A stretch of DNA of 64,000 nucleotides, taken from the NCBI RefSeq assembly GCF_946893725.1, contig NZ_CAMPPE010000004.1:1-64000 (forward strand). Reading direction: 5' to 3'. Of this stretch, positions 32,723-43,592 are shown piece after piece. The notes under the pieces were generated by a model. That model was not told the origin of the DNA. It ran no database searches and saw only the letters and a program-made list of their open reading frames with translations. How positions within the stretch are numbered: the first letter of the stretch is position 1; each line of letters begins with the position of its first letter. Source of the stretch: Anaerococcus sp. Marseille-Q5996 (lineage in GTDB: Bacteria; Bacillota; Clostridia; Tissierellales; Peptoniphilaceae). The translations under genes and the position numbers were made by a program.

Positions 32723-33184
32723 ATGAGTACTTTGGTTGTATATTATTCATACTCAGGATTAACAAGAAGACTAGCAGAAGATATTGCGTTGATTACTGAT
32801 GGAAATTTAAGAGAACTGAAACCACAAAAGCCTTATTCGTTCTCATATAATACAGCTGTAAAAGAAGTGAGAGAAGAGATCGAAAGAGGATATTGTCCTC
32901 CTCTTATACGAGGGGCGGAGGCGATTGAAAATGAAGAGGTAGTTTTTGTTGGTTCTCCTAACTGGCTTAAGACTTTTGCCCCACCAGTGCTGTCTTTTTT
33001 AAGAACAGTTGACTTAAGCGGAAAGAAAATCATTCCCTTTTGCACACACGGCGGAGGAGGATTTGGAAGAATGATTGAAGATTACAAAAAGGAATGTACA
33101 AATTCAATTATTAAAGATGGAATAGCGATAAAAGGAGATTACAGCTTCGATGAACTAAAAATATGGCTAGATAATAATTTATAA
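32723..33184 (+). CDS. Flavodoxin family protein
   Basis: This 153-residue protein has the flavodoxin phosphate-binding loop near the N terminus (YYSYSGLTRRLAEDIA, residues 6-21) and the patterns VFVGSPNWLKTFAPPVLSFL and IPFCTHGGGGFGRM. It binds FMN and carries electrons in the cytoplasm. A GTG start at 32714 is possible, but the ATG at 32723 follows a strong AAGGAGGTGA and starts the conserved strand. Confidence 0.88.
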   Translation: MSTLVVYYSYSGLTRRLAEDIALITDGNLRELKPQKPYSFSYNTAVKEVREEIERGYCPPLIRGAEAIENEEVVFVGSPNWLKTFAPPVLSFLRTVDLSGKKIIPFCTHGGGGFGRMIEDYKKECTNSIIKDGIAIKGDYSFDELKIWLDNNL

Positions 33185-33295
33185 ATACCAGTTTATCAAA
33201 CTGAAACAAGCAAATAAATGCTATTTTCGAGAAAAAATGAAAATCACCATATTAAAAAAACTAGGACTTGCTATTCCTAGTTTTCTTTGCCTTTT

Positions 33296-33736
33296 CTACT
33301 CAAAAATTCTCAAATACTCCCCATACCCTTCTTTTTCCAAATCTTCTTTAGGAACAAATCTTAAGGCAGCACCGTTTATGCAATATCTTAGTCCGCCTAA
33401 TTCTTGTGGACCATCTGGGAAAACATGACCTAGGTGGCTGTCGGCGTTTTTGCTTCTTACTTCTGTTCTTACCATGCCATGGGATAGGTCTTCTTTTTCA
33501 TTTATTTCTGTTCCCTCAACTGGTTTTGAAAAGCTTGGCCAACCGCATCCTGCGTTAAATTTGTCCTTGCTTGAAAAAAGTGGCTCGCCAGATACTTTAT
33601 CTACATAGATTCCTTCTTCATAAAAGTCATCATATTCTGATGAAAATGGTCTTTCTGTACCGGCATTTTGAGTTACTTCGTACTCTAAAGCTGTAAGATT
33701 TTTTCTTAATTCGTCATCACTTGGTTTTTTGTACAT
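33296..33736 (-). CDS. msrB: Peptide methionine-(R)-S-oxide reductase
   Basis: This 146-residue enzyme repairs oxidised methionine. Catalytic Cys119 lies in [12 protein letters not shown] and a possible resolving Cys64 in [19 protein letters not shown] is present. The two CxxC zinc pairs found in many MsrB proteins are absent. AAGGAG stands before the ATG at 33736; upstream in-frame Met codons have no such site. It is transcribed toward the flavodoxin gene. Confidence 0.95.
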   Translation of the reverse strand: MYKKPSDDELRKNLTALEYEVTQNAGTERPFSSEYDDFYEEGIYVDKVSGEPLFSSKDKFNAGCGWPSFSKPVEGTEINEKEDLSHGMVRTEVRSKNADSHLGHVFPDGPQELGGLRYCINGAALRFVPKEDLEKEGYGEYLRIFE

Positions 33737-33821
33737 TTTAATCTCCTTAGTCTTTTTATACATTTTACCCAAATTTATTGATTTGATTTTTTATCTAAAG
33801 GTAGTACATTATAAATGTAAT

Positions 33822-33848
33822 TAGCAATCAGCACCTATGAGTGCTAAA
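33822..33848. promoter_or_regulatory. CIRCE element (HrcA operator)
   Basis: TTAGCAATC, nine bases and GAGTGCTAA match the CIRCE consensus TTAGCACTC-N9-GAGTGCTAA with one changed base. It lies 24 bases before groES. HrcA repression of groESL is expected; hrcA is not in this window. Confidence 0.93.
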
Positions 33849-33871
33849 TTATTATACCTAAGGAGTAAAAT

Positions 33872-34153
33872 ATGCAATTAAAACCTATCGGTGATAGAGT
33901 AGTTATTAAAAAAGCTGAAGCTGAAAAGACAACTCAATCAGGTATCGTGCTTCCAGAAAGCGCTCAAGAAAAACCTGTTTATGCAGAAGTTGTAGCTATC
34001 AGTGATGATATTTTAAATGATGATAAGAAAAAAGATTCTCTTTGTGTAGGGGATAAGGTTATTTATTCTCAATATTCAGGAACAGAAGTAAAACTTGATG
34101 ATACAGATTATATAGTTGTAAAATACATCGATATTTTAGTAGTTGTAAAATAG
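33872..34153 (+). CDS. groES: Co-chaperonin GroES
   Basis: This 93-residue 10-kDa chaperonin forms the heptameric lid on GroEL. It has the start LKPIGDRVVIKKAEAE, the mobile-loop region TTQSGIVLPESAQEKP, and GDKVIYSQYSGTEVK. The length is normal. It is preceded by a CIRCE element and AAGGAG and followed by groEL after 21 bases. Confidence 0.97.
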   Translation: MQLKPIGDRVVIKKAEAEKTTQSGIVLPESAQEKPVYAEVVAISDDILNDDKKKDSLCVGDKVIYSQYSGTEVKLDDTDYIVVKYIDILVVVK

Positions 34154-34159
34154 TTTTAG

Positions 34160-35785
<1,626 letters not shown>

Positions 35786-36070
35786 GAACGCCTGCCCGGC
35801 GTCCTTAGAGGGCTCGCGAGTTTTCTGGATTCGCAAAGCTCATCTCAGAAATGAAAAATACTTTGTATTTTTCACCCGAAAATTCTGGGACTAGCACGAA
35901 ACTACCGCAGGAGCGAAGCGACGGAAAAAGCCCGTCCGGCTAGTAGAGGACCCTCCACGGAGTGGTCGCAGGAGCGAAGCGACTAGGAAAGCCTGGCCGG
36001 CTTCCCTAGAGGCCTCGCGCCATAAGCGCGAAACAACCGCAGAAGCGAAGCGCCGAGGACCAAAAGCCAA
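35786..36070 (+). repeat. GC-rich modular repeat array downstream of groEL
   Basis: About three imperfect units are visible. Each combines an XXGCCYGxCCGGC palindrome (35790, 35930, 35970), an AGAGGxCCTC or similar block, and a CCGCAG(G/A)AGCGAAGCG tail (35903, 35969, 36041). The first unit also holds a TTCTGGATTCGC...CTCATCTCAGAAATGAAAAA core, like the core of the tRNA mosaic repeats. The array is GC-rich, unlike the flanking genes, and non-coding. It shares blocks with 2686-2825. Confidence 0.65.
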
Positions 36071-36196
36071 GCGGCGTTTGAGTGGTTAAACTCCAAAATC
36101 TTAGTTTTCCATAATACTGGCGAGTTTTTTTAAATTGCCTAGATAACTTTAGGTAAGTAAATAAATTAATAGTTAAAATATAAACTTTTAAAACGA

Positions 36197-36226
36197 AACA
36201 CCCTAACCAGGGTGTTTTGTTTTATA
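36197..36226 (+). terminator. Terminator
   Basis: Stem AAACACCCT/AGGGTGTTT with loop AACC, followed by TGTTTT. It probably ends groESL transcripts that read through the repeat array. Confidence 0.75.
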
Positions 36227-36275
36227 TATAAATCAATTATGCTATAAACCAGCAGTATTTTATGTTTGTTAGAAA

Positions 36276-36418
36276 TATGCTATAATAACCATGGTACATA
36301 ATAGTGACTAAAGATATAATAAATTAATTTACTATATTACTTTGGCACATTACCATGTATATCTATTTTAGCAAACGTTTTTTAGTTTGCATAGATAAAT
36401 AAAATATTTTATAGGAGG
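36276..36418 (+). promoter_or_regulatory. Extended -10 promoter and structured leader of the peptide transporter
   Basis: TGCTATAAT (36278-36286) is an extended -10 element. Downstream, CATGGTA (near 36291) can pair with TACCATG (near 36351), with inner pairing of GTG and AAAG to CAC and CTTT. A second hairpin GCAAAC/GTTTGC lies at 36372-36391. The leader is about 130 nt and does not match a riboswitch I recognise. Confidence 0.5.
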
Positions 36419-36423
36419 AGTTT

Positions 36424-37851
36424 ATGGAAAGAGAACTTTCTAGCAAGAAACCCTTTGGGTTTTATGCGGCGTGTATTGCTTTTTCACTAGAACGTTTTGC
36501 CTTTTACTCAGCAAAATGGTTGATGACAGTATTTGTTGCTGCATCTATCATGGATGGTGGGCTAGGTCTTACGACTGGTGAAGCTGCAAGAATGAGTGCA
36601 AACCTTGTTGCATTTACTTATTTATTGCCACTATTTGGTGCTTACATATCAGATTATCTAATAGGAGCTAGATACCTAATTCCTATTGGTTTAGCCTTAA
36701 TGGGAGCAGGATTTTTAGTAGCGTGGCAGGCAACTAGTGCTACAGCTATAAATATTATGGTTATTTTAGTATCTATAGGTACTGGACTTTTTAAATCACA
36801 AAACAACGCCATAATTGGGAGGTTGTTTACTGATAAAAGTAAGCTCGATGAGGCCTACTCTACCCAATATTCATTTGTAAATATAGGAACTTTTATAGGA
36901 ACTACCATAATTGGTATCTTAGCGGCTAAATATGGCTACAGATTTAGCTTTTTAGTTTGTGCCATTCTTGTATTTATAGATGCTATTTGGTATATAGCAA
37001 ATTACAAGAACTTTGGAAATGTTGGTAAAAAACCATTTAAAATTAATGAAAATGCTGATCCAAATGAAGTTAAAAATGAGGAAAAAGTACCTTTAACAAA
37101 ACTTGAGAAAAATAGAATTTTTGCTATTATCCTAGTTTCATTTTTCTCAATCATTTTCTGGATATTCTGGTACTTAGCATCCCTACCAGTATTATTCCAC
37201 TGGGCAGGGGAAACTGCAGCAGCTGATTGGACAATAGGTAATTTTGAAGTACCTACTGCTTGGTTTGACTCACTAAATGCTATTATGTGTATCATTCTTG
37301 GTCCGATTTTGGGTGCATATTGGACTAAAAAGGCAAAATCTCCAAAGGGAGACTTTAATATGTTCCAAAAAACAGCCCTTGGTATATTTTTACTAGGACT
37401 ATCCTACATTGTTTTTGGGACAGCAGAAGTAGTTCGTGGGCAAGGTCAAGCATCACTTATATGGATAATAGTATTTGGTATCCTATTGACCCTTGGGGAA
37501 ATGGTATTTTCACCACTTGGTAACTCATTTATAGCTAAATACTCACCACCACAACTTATTACAACCATGATGAGTGTTTGGGTAGTAGCAGTATTTTTCT
37601 CAGGAAAATCTTATGGTGCAATTTATGACTTTACCCAACAATTCCCATTTGATAAGGTAATGTTTACTATAGCAGCTATTGCAATAATATCCGCAGTAAT
37701 CTTATGGATTTTTAGTGGTAAATTACAAAAACTTGTTGAACCAGATGCTGCCGATAGGGCAGAGTATAAAAAACTACATGGCAAAGAGCTTAAGGAAGAT
37801 GTTAAAACTGCAGAAAAAATGACCTTTGAATCAGATGATGAAAATAACTAA
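36424..37851 (+). CDS. POT/PTR family di/tripeptide transporter
   Basis: This 475-residue proton-coupled oligopeptide transporter of the PTR2 family has about 14 helices. The N-terminal SLERFAFYSAKWLMTVFV corresponds to the E-R-F-YY region of POT proteins, with GAYISDYLIGARYLIP following and a conserved TLGEMVFSPLGNSFIAKYSPPQL late in the protein. It imports di- and tripeptides. The two genes behind it encode proline-specific peptidases with spacings of 11 and -8 bases, so substrates probably include proline-containing peptides. Confidence 0.92.
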   Translation: MERELSSKKPFGFYAACIAFSLERFAFYSAKWLMTVFVAASIMDGGLGLTTGEAARMSANLVAFTYLLPLFGAYISDYLIGARYLIPIGLALMGAGFLVAWQATSATAINIMVILVSIGTGLFKSQNNAIIGRLFTDKSKLDEAYSTQYSFVNIGTFIGTTIIGILAAKYGYRFSFLVCAILVFIDAIWYIANYKNFGNVGKKPFKINENADPNEVKNEEKVPLTKLEKNRIFAIILVSFFSIIFWIFWYLASLPVLFHWAGETAAADWTIGNFEVPTAWFDSLNAIMCIILGPILGAYWTKKAKSPKGDFNMFQKTALGIFLLGLSYIVFGTAEVVRGQGQASLIWIIVFGILLTLGEMVFSPLGNSFIAKYSPPQLITTMMSVWVVAVFFSGKSYGAIYDFTQQFPFDKVMFTIAAIAIISAVILWIFSGKLQKLVEPDAADRAEYKKLHGKELKEDVKTAEKMTFESDDENN

Positions 37852-37862
37852 GGAGTTATAAA

Positions 37863-38948
37863 ATGACTGATAGATTTAAAAGAGTTTTAGACAAGATGCA
37901 AGAAGAGGATTTAAAGCAAATTATCGTTACTGATCCTGTTGCAATTTATTATTTAATCGGCAAAAAAATCAATCCGGGCGAAAGAATGCTTGCCCTATAT
38001 TTAAGTATTGATGGAGATAAAAAACTTGTTATAAACGAGCTTTTTCCACAAGAAGGCGATCTTGGGGTAGATTTAATTTGGTATAACGATATCGAAGATC
38101 CTATCGAGTATTTATCAAAAGAAATTAAAGATTACGAAAAAATAGGTATTGATAAAACATGGCCATCTGGATTTTTATTAAGACTTCAAGAAAAATTCCC
38201 AGACAAAAAATATGTAAACTCATCACTATTAATCGATGAAGTGAGAATGATAAAAGATAGTGAAGAAATCGACCTTATGAGAGAATCTTCTAGAATCAAT
38301 GATGAGGTTATGGATGAGCTTATTCCTTGGGTTACAAAAGGATTTACAGAAAATGAACTATCAGATAAGGTAAAAGAAATTTATAAAAGCCATGGCATAG
38401 AAGAAGTTTCCTTTGAGCCAATCACAGCCTACGGCAAAGGCGGGGCTGACCCTCACCATGAAACAGATAATTCTAAGGGAAAATTTGGAGACAGTGTAGT
38501 TTTAGACATTGGTGGCTTTTATAAGGGCTATGCTTCAGATATGACAAGAACAGTTTTTATTGGAGAAGTATCTGATAAGGCACGTGAAGTTTATGAAATA
38601 GTAAAAGAAGCAAATCTACGAGGAATTGCAGCTGCAAAACCTGGCAATAAAATGAGTGATGTAGACAAAGCATGTCGTGACTATATAGAAGAAAAAGGTT
38701 ATGGCAAATACTTTACCCACAGAACAGGCCACTCAATAGGTCTAGAAGACCACGAATATGGCGATGTTTCTAGTGTAAATGATGCAATCATAAAGCCAGG
38801 GCAAATTTTCTCAGTAGAGCCAGGCATTTATCTAATGGATGAAGGAATTGGTGTAAGAATAGAAGATTTGGTAATCATTACAGAAGATGGCAATGAAGTA
38901 ATAAATCATTATACAAAAGATTTAATTGTGGTAGATACAGATGATTAA
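37863..38948 (+). CDS. M24 family Xaa-Pro peptidase
   Basis: This 361-residue pita-bread metallopeptidase has a creatinase-like N-terminal domain (1-125). The metal ligands are visible as Asp in VVLDIGGFYKGYASDMTRT, His in HRTGHSIGLEDH, Glu in SVEPGIYL and Glu in VRIEDLV. It cleaves Xaa-Pro bonds in dipeptides or at N termini in the cytoplasm. It follows the peptide transporter by 11 bases and overlaps the next gene by 8. Confidence 0.93.
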   Translation: MTDRFKRVLDKMQEEDLKQIIVTDPVAIYYLIGKKINPGERMLALYLSIDGDKKLVINELFPQEGDLGVDLIWYNDIEDPIEYLSKEIKDYEKIGIDKTWPSGFLLRLQEKFPDKKYVNSSLLIDEVRMIKDSEEIDLMRESSRINDEVMDELIPWVTKGFTENELSDKVKEIYKSHGIEEVSFEPITAYGKGGADPHHETDNSKGKFGDSVVLDIGGFYKGYASDMTRTVFIGEVSDKAREVYEIVKEANLRGIAAAKPGNKMSDVDKACRDYIEEKGYGKYFTHRTGHSIGLEDHEYGDVSSVNDAIIKPGQIFSVEPGIYLMDEGIGVRIEDLVIITEDGNEVINHYTKDLIVVDTDD

Positions 38949-39822
38949 TGAAGGATATATGCCATTTAAGGATTACAAAACTTATTATAGAATTGTAAAT
39001 CCAGAAGGCAAAAAAACTCCGCTGATTTTAATCCACGGAGGACCTGGATCAACCCACAATTACTTTGAAGTTTTTGATGATTTTGCCTATAAAAATGACA
39101 GGCCAATAGTAATGTATGATCAAATTGGCTGTGGCAATTCATTTGTAGATGGTGATGAAGATTTATTTAATGCAGATGTTTGGATGGAGGAATTAATTTC
39201 CCTAAGAGAATATCTAAAATTAAATGAAGTCCACATCCTAGGCCAATCTTGGGGTGGCATGCTTTTAATTCTTTACGCTTTAACCAAGCCAGAGGGTGTA
39301 AAATCAATTATTTTATCATCCACTCTTTCTTCAGCAAAACTTTGGAGAAGTGAGCAGCTTAGAAGAATATCCTATATGGATGATGAGTATAAAATCCCAC
39401 TTCTAGATGCAGAAAAAACGGGAGACTATGATTCAAAAGAATATCAAAAGGCCTTGGATTTTTTCATGGAAAGATACTGTGCCGGCCCATATGATGAAAA
39501 TGACCCAGAATGTTTAACAAGAGAAAAGAAAGCTGGAACAAAATCCTATGTAGTTGGCTGGGGAGAAAATGAATTTTCTCCAACAGGAACTCTTGCAGGT
39601 TTTGAAGTGACTGATAGATTAAATGAAATTGAAATCCCAACTTTAATTACAAGTGGAGCTGAAGATTTATCATCTCCTGTCATTGCAAAAACCATGCATG
39701 ATAATATTAAAAACTCAAAATGGGAACTTTTTGCCAATTCCAGACATATGCCATTTGTAGATGAGCATGATAAATATGTAAAAGTTTTAGAGAAATGGCT
39801 GGAGATAGCGGACAATAAATAA
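38941..39822 (+). CDS. Proline iminopeptidase family alpha/beta hydrolase
   Basis: This 293-residue serine peptidase (S33) has the oxyanion motif HGGPGSTHNY (32-41), nucleophile Ser103 in GQSWGGM, Asp near 238 in SGAEDLSSP and His near 266 in SRHMPF. It removes N-terminal proline from peptides. It overlaps the Xaa-Pro peptidase gene, completing a three-gene proline peptide operon that ends at a terminator. Confidence 0.9.
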   Translation: MINEGYMPFKDYKTYYRIVNPEGKKTPLILIHGGPGSTHNYFEVFDDFAYKNDRPIVMYDQIGCGNSFVDGDEDLFNADVWMEELISLREYLKLNEVHILGQSWGGMLLILYALTKPEGVKSIILSSTLSSAKLWRSEQLRRISYMDDEYKIPLLDAEKTGDYDSKEYQKALDFFMERYCAGPYDENDPECLTREKKAGTKSYVVGWGENEFSPTGTLAGFEVTDRLNEIEIPTLITSGAEDLSSPVIAKTMHDNIKNSKWELFANSRHMPFVDEHDKYVKVLEKWLEIADNK

Positions 39823-39828
39823 TATTAA

Positions 39829-39858
39829 GCGGGCAATTTCTAATATTGCCTGCTTTTT
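39829..39858 (+). terminator. Terminator of the peptide operon
   Basis: Stem GCGGGCAAT/ATTGCCTGC (one G-T pair) followed by TTTTTAT. Confidence 0.8.
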
Positions 39859-39904
39859 ATGTTATAATCGTAAAAAAGGATGCTTAAAATTTAAGGAGAA
39901 AATT

Positions 39905-41056
39905 ATGGATGTTTACGAAAAAGCTCTAGAAAAACACAGAGAATGGCAGGGGAAAGTTGGCACTGATGTAAAAGCAAAGGTGACAAATGCTGAAGAATTA
40001 ACCTTTGCCTACACACCGGGAGTTGCTGAGCCATGTAGGGAAATTGCCAAAGATGATAGCAAGGCCTACGAATACACTTCAAAGGCAAACACAATTGCAG
40101 TTATTTCTGATGGTTCTGCAGTTTTAGGTCTTGGAAACATAGGTCCAAAGGCTGCCATGCCTGTTATGGAAGGAAAAGCAGTATTGTTTAAGGAATTTGG
40201 CGGGGTAAATGCTGTGCCAATAGTCCTTGATACCCAAGATCCTGATGAAATCATAGAAACAGTAAAAAATATTGCCCCAGGCTTTGGTGGCATAAACCTA
40301 GAAGATATTTCATCTCCAAGATGTGTTTATATAGAGGAAAAATTAAAAGAAATCCTTGATATACCAGTATTTCACGACGACCAACATGGAACAGCAATTG
40401 TTACAGTTGCAGCATTGATAAATGCCTTAAAACTTGTAGGCAAAAAACCAGAAGATATTAAACTTGTAATGAGTGGGGCAGGAGCAGCTGGATTTTCTTG
40501 TGCAAAACTTATCCATGATTTGGGAGTGAAAAATATAATAGTTTGTGATTCACGAGGGGCCATTAATAAGATGATGCTAAATTCTGGTAACCCGGTTAAA
40601 GCTCAAATAGCAGAAATCTTTAATCCAGATGATGTAGAGGGTTCTATAAGTGATGTTATAAAAGGGGCAGATGTTTTTGTTGGGGTTTCTGCGCCGGATA
40701 TATTAGATGAAGAAGATATCAAAAATATGAATGATGATGCTATTGTTTTTGCAATGGCAAATCCTATACCAGAAATTGACTATAATCTTGCAAAAGAAGC
40801 TGGGGCAAGGGTTGTAGCAACTGGTCGTTCTGATTTTCCAAATCAAATTAATAATGTCTTAGCTTTTCCAGGTATATTTAAAGGAGCCTTAGAAGCTCGT
40901 GCACCACAAATCACAGATCAAATGAAAATGGCCGCAGCAAAAGCCTTAGCAGCCTTTGTAAAAGATGATGAGCTAAACGAGGAATACATCATCCCATCAG
41001 CCTTTGAAGAGGGCATTGCAGATGCTGTAAGTGATGCTGTTAAGACCTTAAACTAA
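39905..41056 (+). CDS. NAD(P)-dependent malic enzyme
   Basis: This 383-residue enzyme oxidatively decarboxylates malate to pyruvate. It is the short bacterial form, with TPGVAEPCREIA, the catalytic Lys region NIGPKAAMPVMEGK, the metal-binding FHDDQHGTAIVT and the Rossmann motif GAGAAGFSCAKL. The C-terminal phosphotransacetylase-like domain of long forms is absent. AAGGAG precedes the ATG. It appears monocistronic. Confidence 0.94.
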   Translation: MDVYEKALEKHREWQGKVGTDVKAKVTNAEELTFAYTPGVAEPCREIAKDDSKAYEYTSKANTIAVISDGSAVLGLGNIGPKAAMPVMEGKAVLFKEFGGVNAVPIVLDTQDPDEIIETVKNIAPGFGGINLEDISSPRCVYIEEKLKEILDIPVFHDDQHGTAIVTVAALINALKLVGKKPEDIKLVMSGAGAAGFSCAKLIHDLGVKNIIVCDSRGAINKMMLNSGNPVKAQIAEIFNPDDVEGSISDVIKGADVFVGVSAPDILDEEDIKNMNDDAIVFAMANPIPEIDYNLAKEAGARVVATGRSDFPNQINNVLAFPGIFKGALEARAPQITDQMKMAAAKALAAFVKDDELNEEYIIPSAFEEGIADAVSDAVKTLN

Positions 41057-41106
41057 TTGAAAAAAACCTTAAAAATAGTAAAATTAAATAGAAAAGATAG
41101 TTAAGG

Positions 41107-41133
41107 GACTGATTATTATATCAGTCTTTTTTG
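41107..41133 (+). terminator. Terminator after the malic enzyme gene
   Basis: Stem GACTGAT/ATCAGTC followed by TTTTTTG. Confidence 0.75.
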
Positions 41134-41156
41134 TATGTAAAATCAAATGAGGAATT

Positions 41157-41969
41157 ATGAATAAAGATATAAAATTAGTTGCTATTGACCTAGATGGGAC
41201 ACTTTTGGGATCTGATAGGCAGATAGTAGAAAAAAATATAGATGCTATAAAGAAAATCCATGATAGTGGCATTGAAGTTGTAATTGCAACTGGAAGATGC
41301 TTTAACGGTTTTTGGTGGATACGCCAAGAGCTAGGATTAGAAGGCTTTGATGATTACTCAATTTGTAATACAGGTGCCTTTGTAAGAATTAATGCTAGTG
41401 GCAAAACCATAGTAGAAAATCCTATGGATAAGTCAGATTACGAAAAAATAATGTCCTATAAGGGGGACTATGACTTGCAAGTTGGAATATTTACCAAGGA
41501 TGTTCTTTACAACAACGAAGAAATTGTAAATGATGGCTTTAAAAAAGACCAAGAAATAATGAAACTTCCAAGACTTAAATTTAAGGACTTTGATGATATA
41601 GAAGAAAAAGTAGCCCGCATCAACTTTATGGGAGATGAGGATGAGCTTGATAAGTTTTATGAGGAAAATAAGGAAAAGCTAGAAGAAGACTATATGACTA
41701 TGAGAAATGAAACTTATGCCCTAGAAATCCTTAAAAAATCGTCAGGCAAGGCCAATAGCCTTAAAAAACTTTGTGAGTTTTTAGATATAGATCTAGCAAA
41801 TGTAGCATATTTTGGTGATGGGGCCAATGATGTTGAGGCTATAAAAATTGCCGGTCTTGGTATTGCTATGGCCAATGCTGATGAAGAAACAAAAAAAGCT
41901 GCAGACTATATAACAAGCTCAAATGATGATGCAGGTCTAGCAGAATTTTTGGAAAAATTATTTGATTAG
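41157..41969 (+). CDS. HAD superfamily Cof-type phosphatase
   Basis: This 270-residue sugar-phosphate or nucleotide phosphatase of the Cof/YidA subfamily has motif I DLDGTLLGSD with nucleophile Asp11, motif II VIATGR, and motif IV FGDGANDVEAIKIAG. A C2 cap domain lies between about 85 and 190. The substrate cannot be predicted. The metallo-hydrolase gene follows after 8 bases. Confidence 0.92.
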   Translation: MNKDIKLVAIDLDGTLLGSDRQIVEKNIDAIKKIHDSGIEVVIATGRCFNGFWWIRQELGLEGFDDYSICNTGAFVRINASGKTIVENPMDKSDYEKIMSYKGDYDLQVGIFTKDVLYNNEEIVNDGFKKDQEIMKLPRLKFKDFDDIEEKVARINFMGDEDELDKFYEENKEKLEEDYMTMRNETYALEILKKSSGKANSLKKLCEFLDIDLANVAYFGDGANDVEAIKIAGLGIAMANADEETKKAADYITSSNDDAGLAEFLEKLFD

Positions 41970-41977
41970 GAGTTTTA

Positions 41978-42769
41978 ATGGATAAATTTGCAATCCTTTC
42001 ATCAGGATCGTCAGGAAACTGCTTATTTATCGAATATAAGGGCAGTAAAATCTTGGTGGATGCAGGATTTTCAGCACGTAGAATAGAAACACTGCTCAAT
42101 GAAATAGGAAAAACTGCAAATGAATTGGACGGTATTTTCCTAACTCATGAGCATTCTGACCACACAAAGGGGGCTGGCACCTTGTCCCGCCGCTATAATA
42201 TCCCTATTTTTGCAAATGCTGGTACATGGAAGGGCATAGAAAATTGTGTTGGAAAGCTAAAAGAAGAAAATATAAGAGTTTTTGATAGTGGGAAATTTTT
42301 ATCCTTTGGATCTATGGATATTTTGCCTATAAAAGTCCACCACGATGCCAAGGAGCCAGTGGGTTTTATCCTATATTTGGGCAATAAAAAAATATCCCTT
42401 TTGACAGATACAGGCATAGTTGATGAAAATATGGCCTATGAGATAAAAGGCTCTGATATTTATTATATGGAGGCCAACCATGATCTTGAGGCCTTAAAAC
42501 GCGGACCATATCCATATCCCTTAAAACTTAGAGTAATGAGCAATATGGGGCATTTATCAAATGACCAATCAGCAGAAGTCTTGGCCGATGCCCTGGAGGG
42601 TAAGGAAGAAAAAGTTTTTCTAGGCCACTTATCAGAAACAAATAATACACCAGAATTATCAAGGCTTACAGTTGACAATTATCTGACAAGCCTTGGCTTA
42701 GACACAAGAAAAGATATACATTTAGAAGTAGCAGATAGGTACATACCATCTGGCATAGTAGAATTATAG
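41978..42769 (+). CDS. MBL-fold hydrolase, WalJ/YycJ-like
   Basis: This 263-residue metallo-beta-lactamase fold protein has SSGSSGNCLFIE near the start and the zinc motif THEHSDH (residues 56-62). It resembles YycJ/WalJ, a DNA exonuclease-like protein usually encoded with the WalKR system; no walKR genes are here. It is followed 10 bases later by the thiolase-type PP-loop gene. Confidence 0.85.
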   Translation: MDKFAILSSGSSGNCLFIEYKGSKILVDAGFSARRIETLLNEIGKTANELDGIFLTHEHSDHTKGAGTLSRRYNIPIFANAGTWKGIENCVGKLKEENIRVFDSGKFLSFGSMDILPIKVHHDAKEPVGFILYLGNKKISLLTDTGIVDENMAYEIKGSDIYYMEANHDLEALKRGPYPYPLKLRVMSNMGHLSNDQSAEVLADALEGKEEKVFLGHLSETNNTPELSRLTVDNYLTSLGLDTRKDIHLEVADRYIPSGIVEL

Positions 42770-42779
42770 AAAGTTAATT

Positions 42780-43592
42780 ATGGAACTAGTAGATATTGAA
42801 AGATCAATTATAAAAAAATATAGAAAACAAATTTGGTCCCCCTTTATCAAAGCAATCAAAGAATTTGAACTGATTAATGATGGGGACAAGGTTGCTGTTG
42901 CAATCTCAGGAGGTAAGGATTCACTTTTACTTGCAAAAGTGATTGAAGAATTACACAAACACAGCAAGGTAGATTTTGATGTGGTTTACATCTCAATGGA
43001 CCCTGGCTATGACCCAAGAAACCGTGAACAATTAGAAAAAAACTTAGAGTACTTAGGAATTGACGGGCAAATCTTTGAAACCGAAATATTTCAAATAGCC
43101 GAAGAAGTATCAAAAGGCGAATATCCTTGCTATATGTGCGCTAGGATGCGTAGGGGAAGCTTATACGCCAAGGCCCAAGAGCTAGGTTGCAATAAAATTG
43201 CCCTAGGCCATCATATGAACGATGTCATTGAAACAATTATGCTAAATGTTCTTTATGCAGGCAAATTTAACACAATGAAACCAAAGCTTAAGGCACAAAA
43301 TTTTGAAAATATGGAACTTATTCGCCCATTTTACTATGTAAAAGAAGAAGATATTATAAAATGGCGTGATTATGTAGAACTTCTTGCCCTAAATTGTGCA
43401 TGCACAGTTACAAAATCCCAAGAAGCTTACACTAGAAAAATGATAAAACAAATGATAGCACAGATGAAGGAAAATAATCCTGAAGTAGAAATGTCTATTT
43501 TAAGGTCTGGAGAAAATGTAAATTGCGATATGGTCGTAGGCTACCAACTTCATGGACAAAAACATTCCTTCTTGGAGGAATTTAATGATTGA
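42780..43592 (+). CDS. TtcA-family tRNA thiolation protein
   Basis: This 270-residue PP-loop ATPase has SGGKDS at residues 43-48, a CYMC pair (Cys117, Cys120), GHHMNDVIET near 155 and a third Cys region NCAC near 213. The arrangement matches TtcA-like enzymes, which use an iron-sulfur cluster to make 2-thiocytidine at tRNA position 32. The target base is inferred from the family. It overlaps uppP by 8 bases. Confidence 0.85.
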   Translation: MELVDIERSIIKKYRKQIWSPFIKAIKEFELINDGDKVAVAISGGKDSLLLAKVIEELHKHSKVDFDVVYISMDPGYDPRNREQLEKNLEYLGIDGQIFETEIFQIAEEVSKGEYPCYMCARMRRGSLYAKAQELGCNKIALGHHMNDVIETIMLNVLYAGKFNTMKPKLKAQNFENMELIRPFYYVKEEDIIKWRDYVELLALNCACTVTKSQEAYTRKMIKQMIAQMKENNPEVEMSILRSGENVNCDMVVGYQLHGQKHSFLEEFND

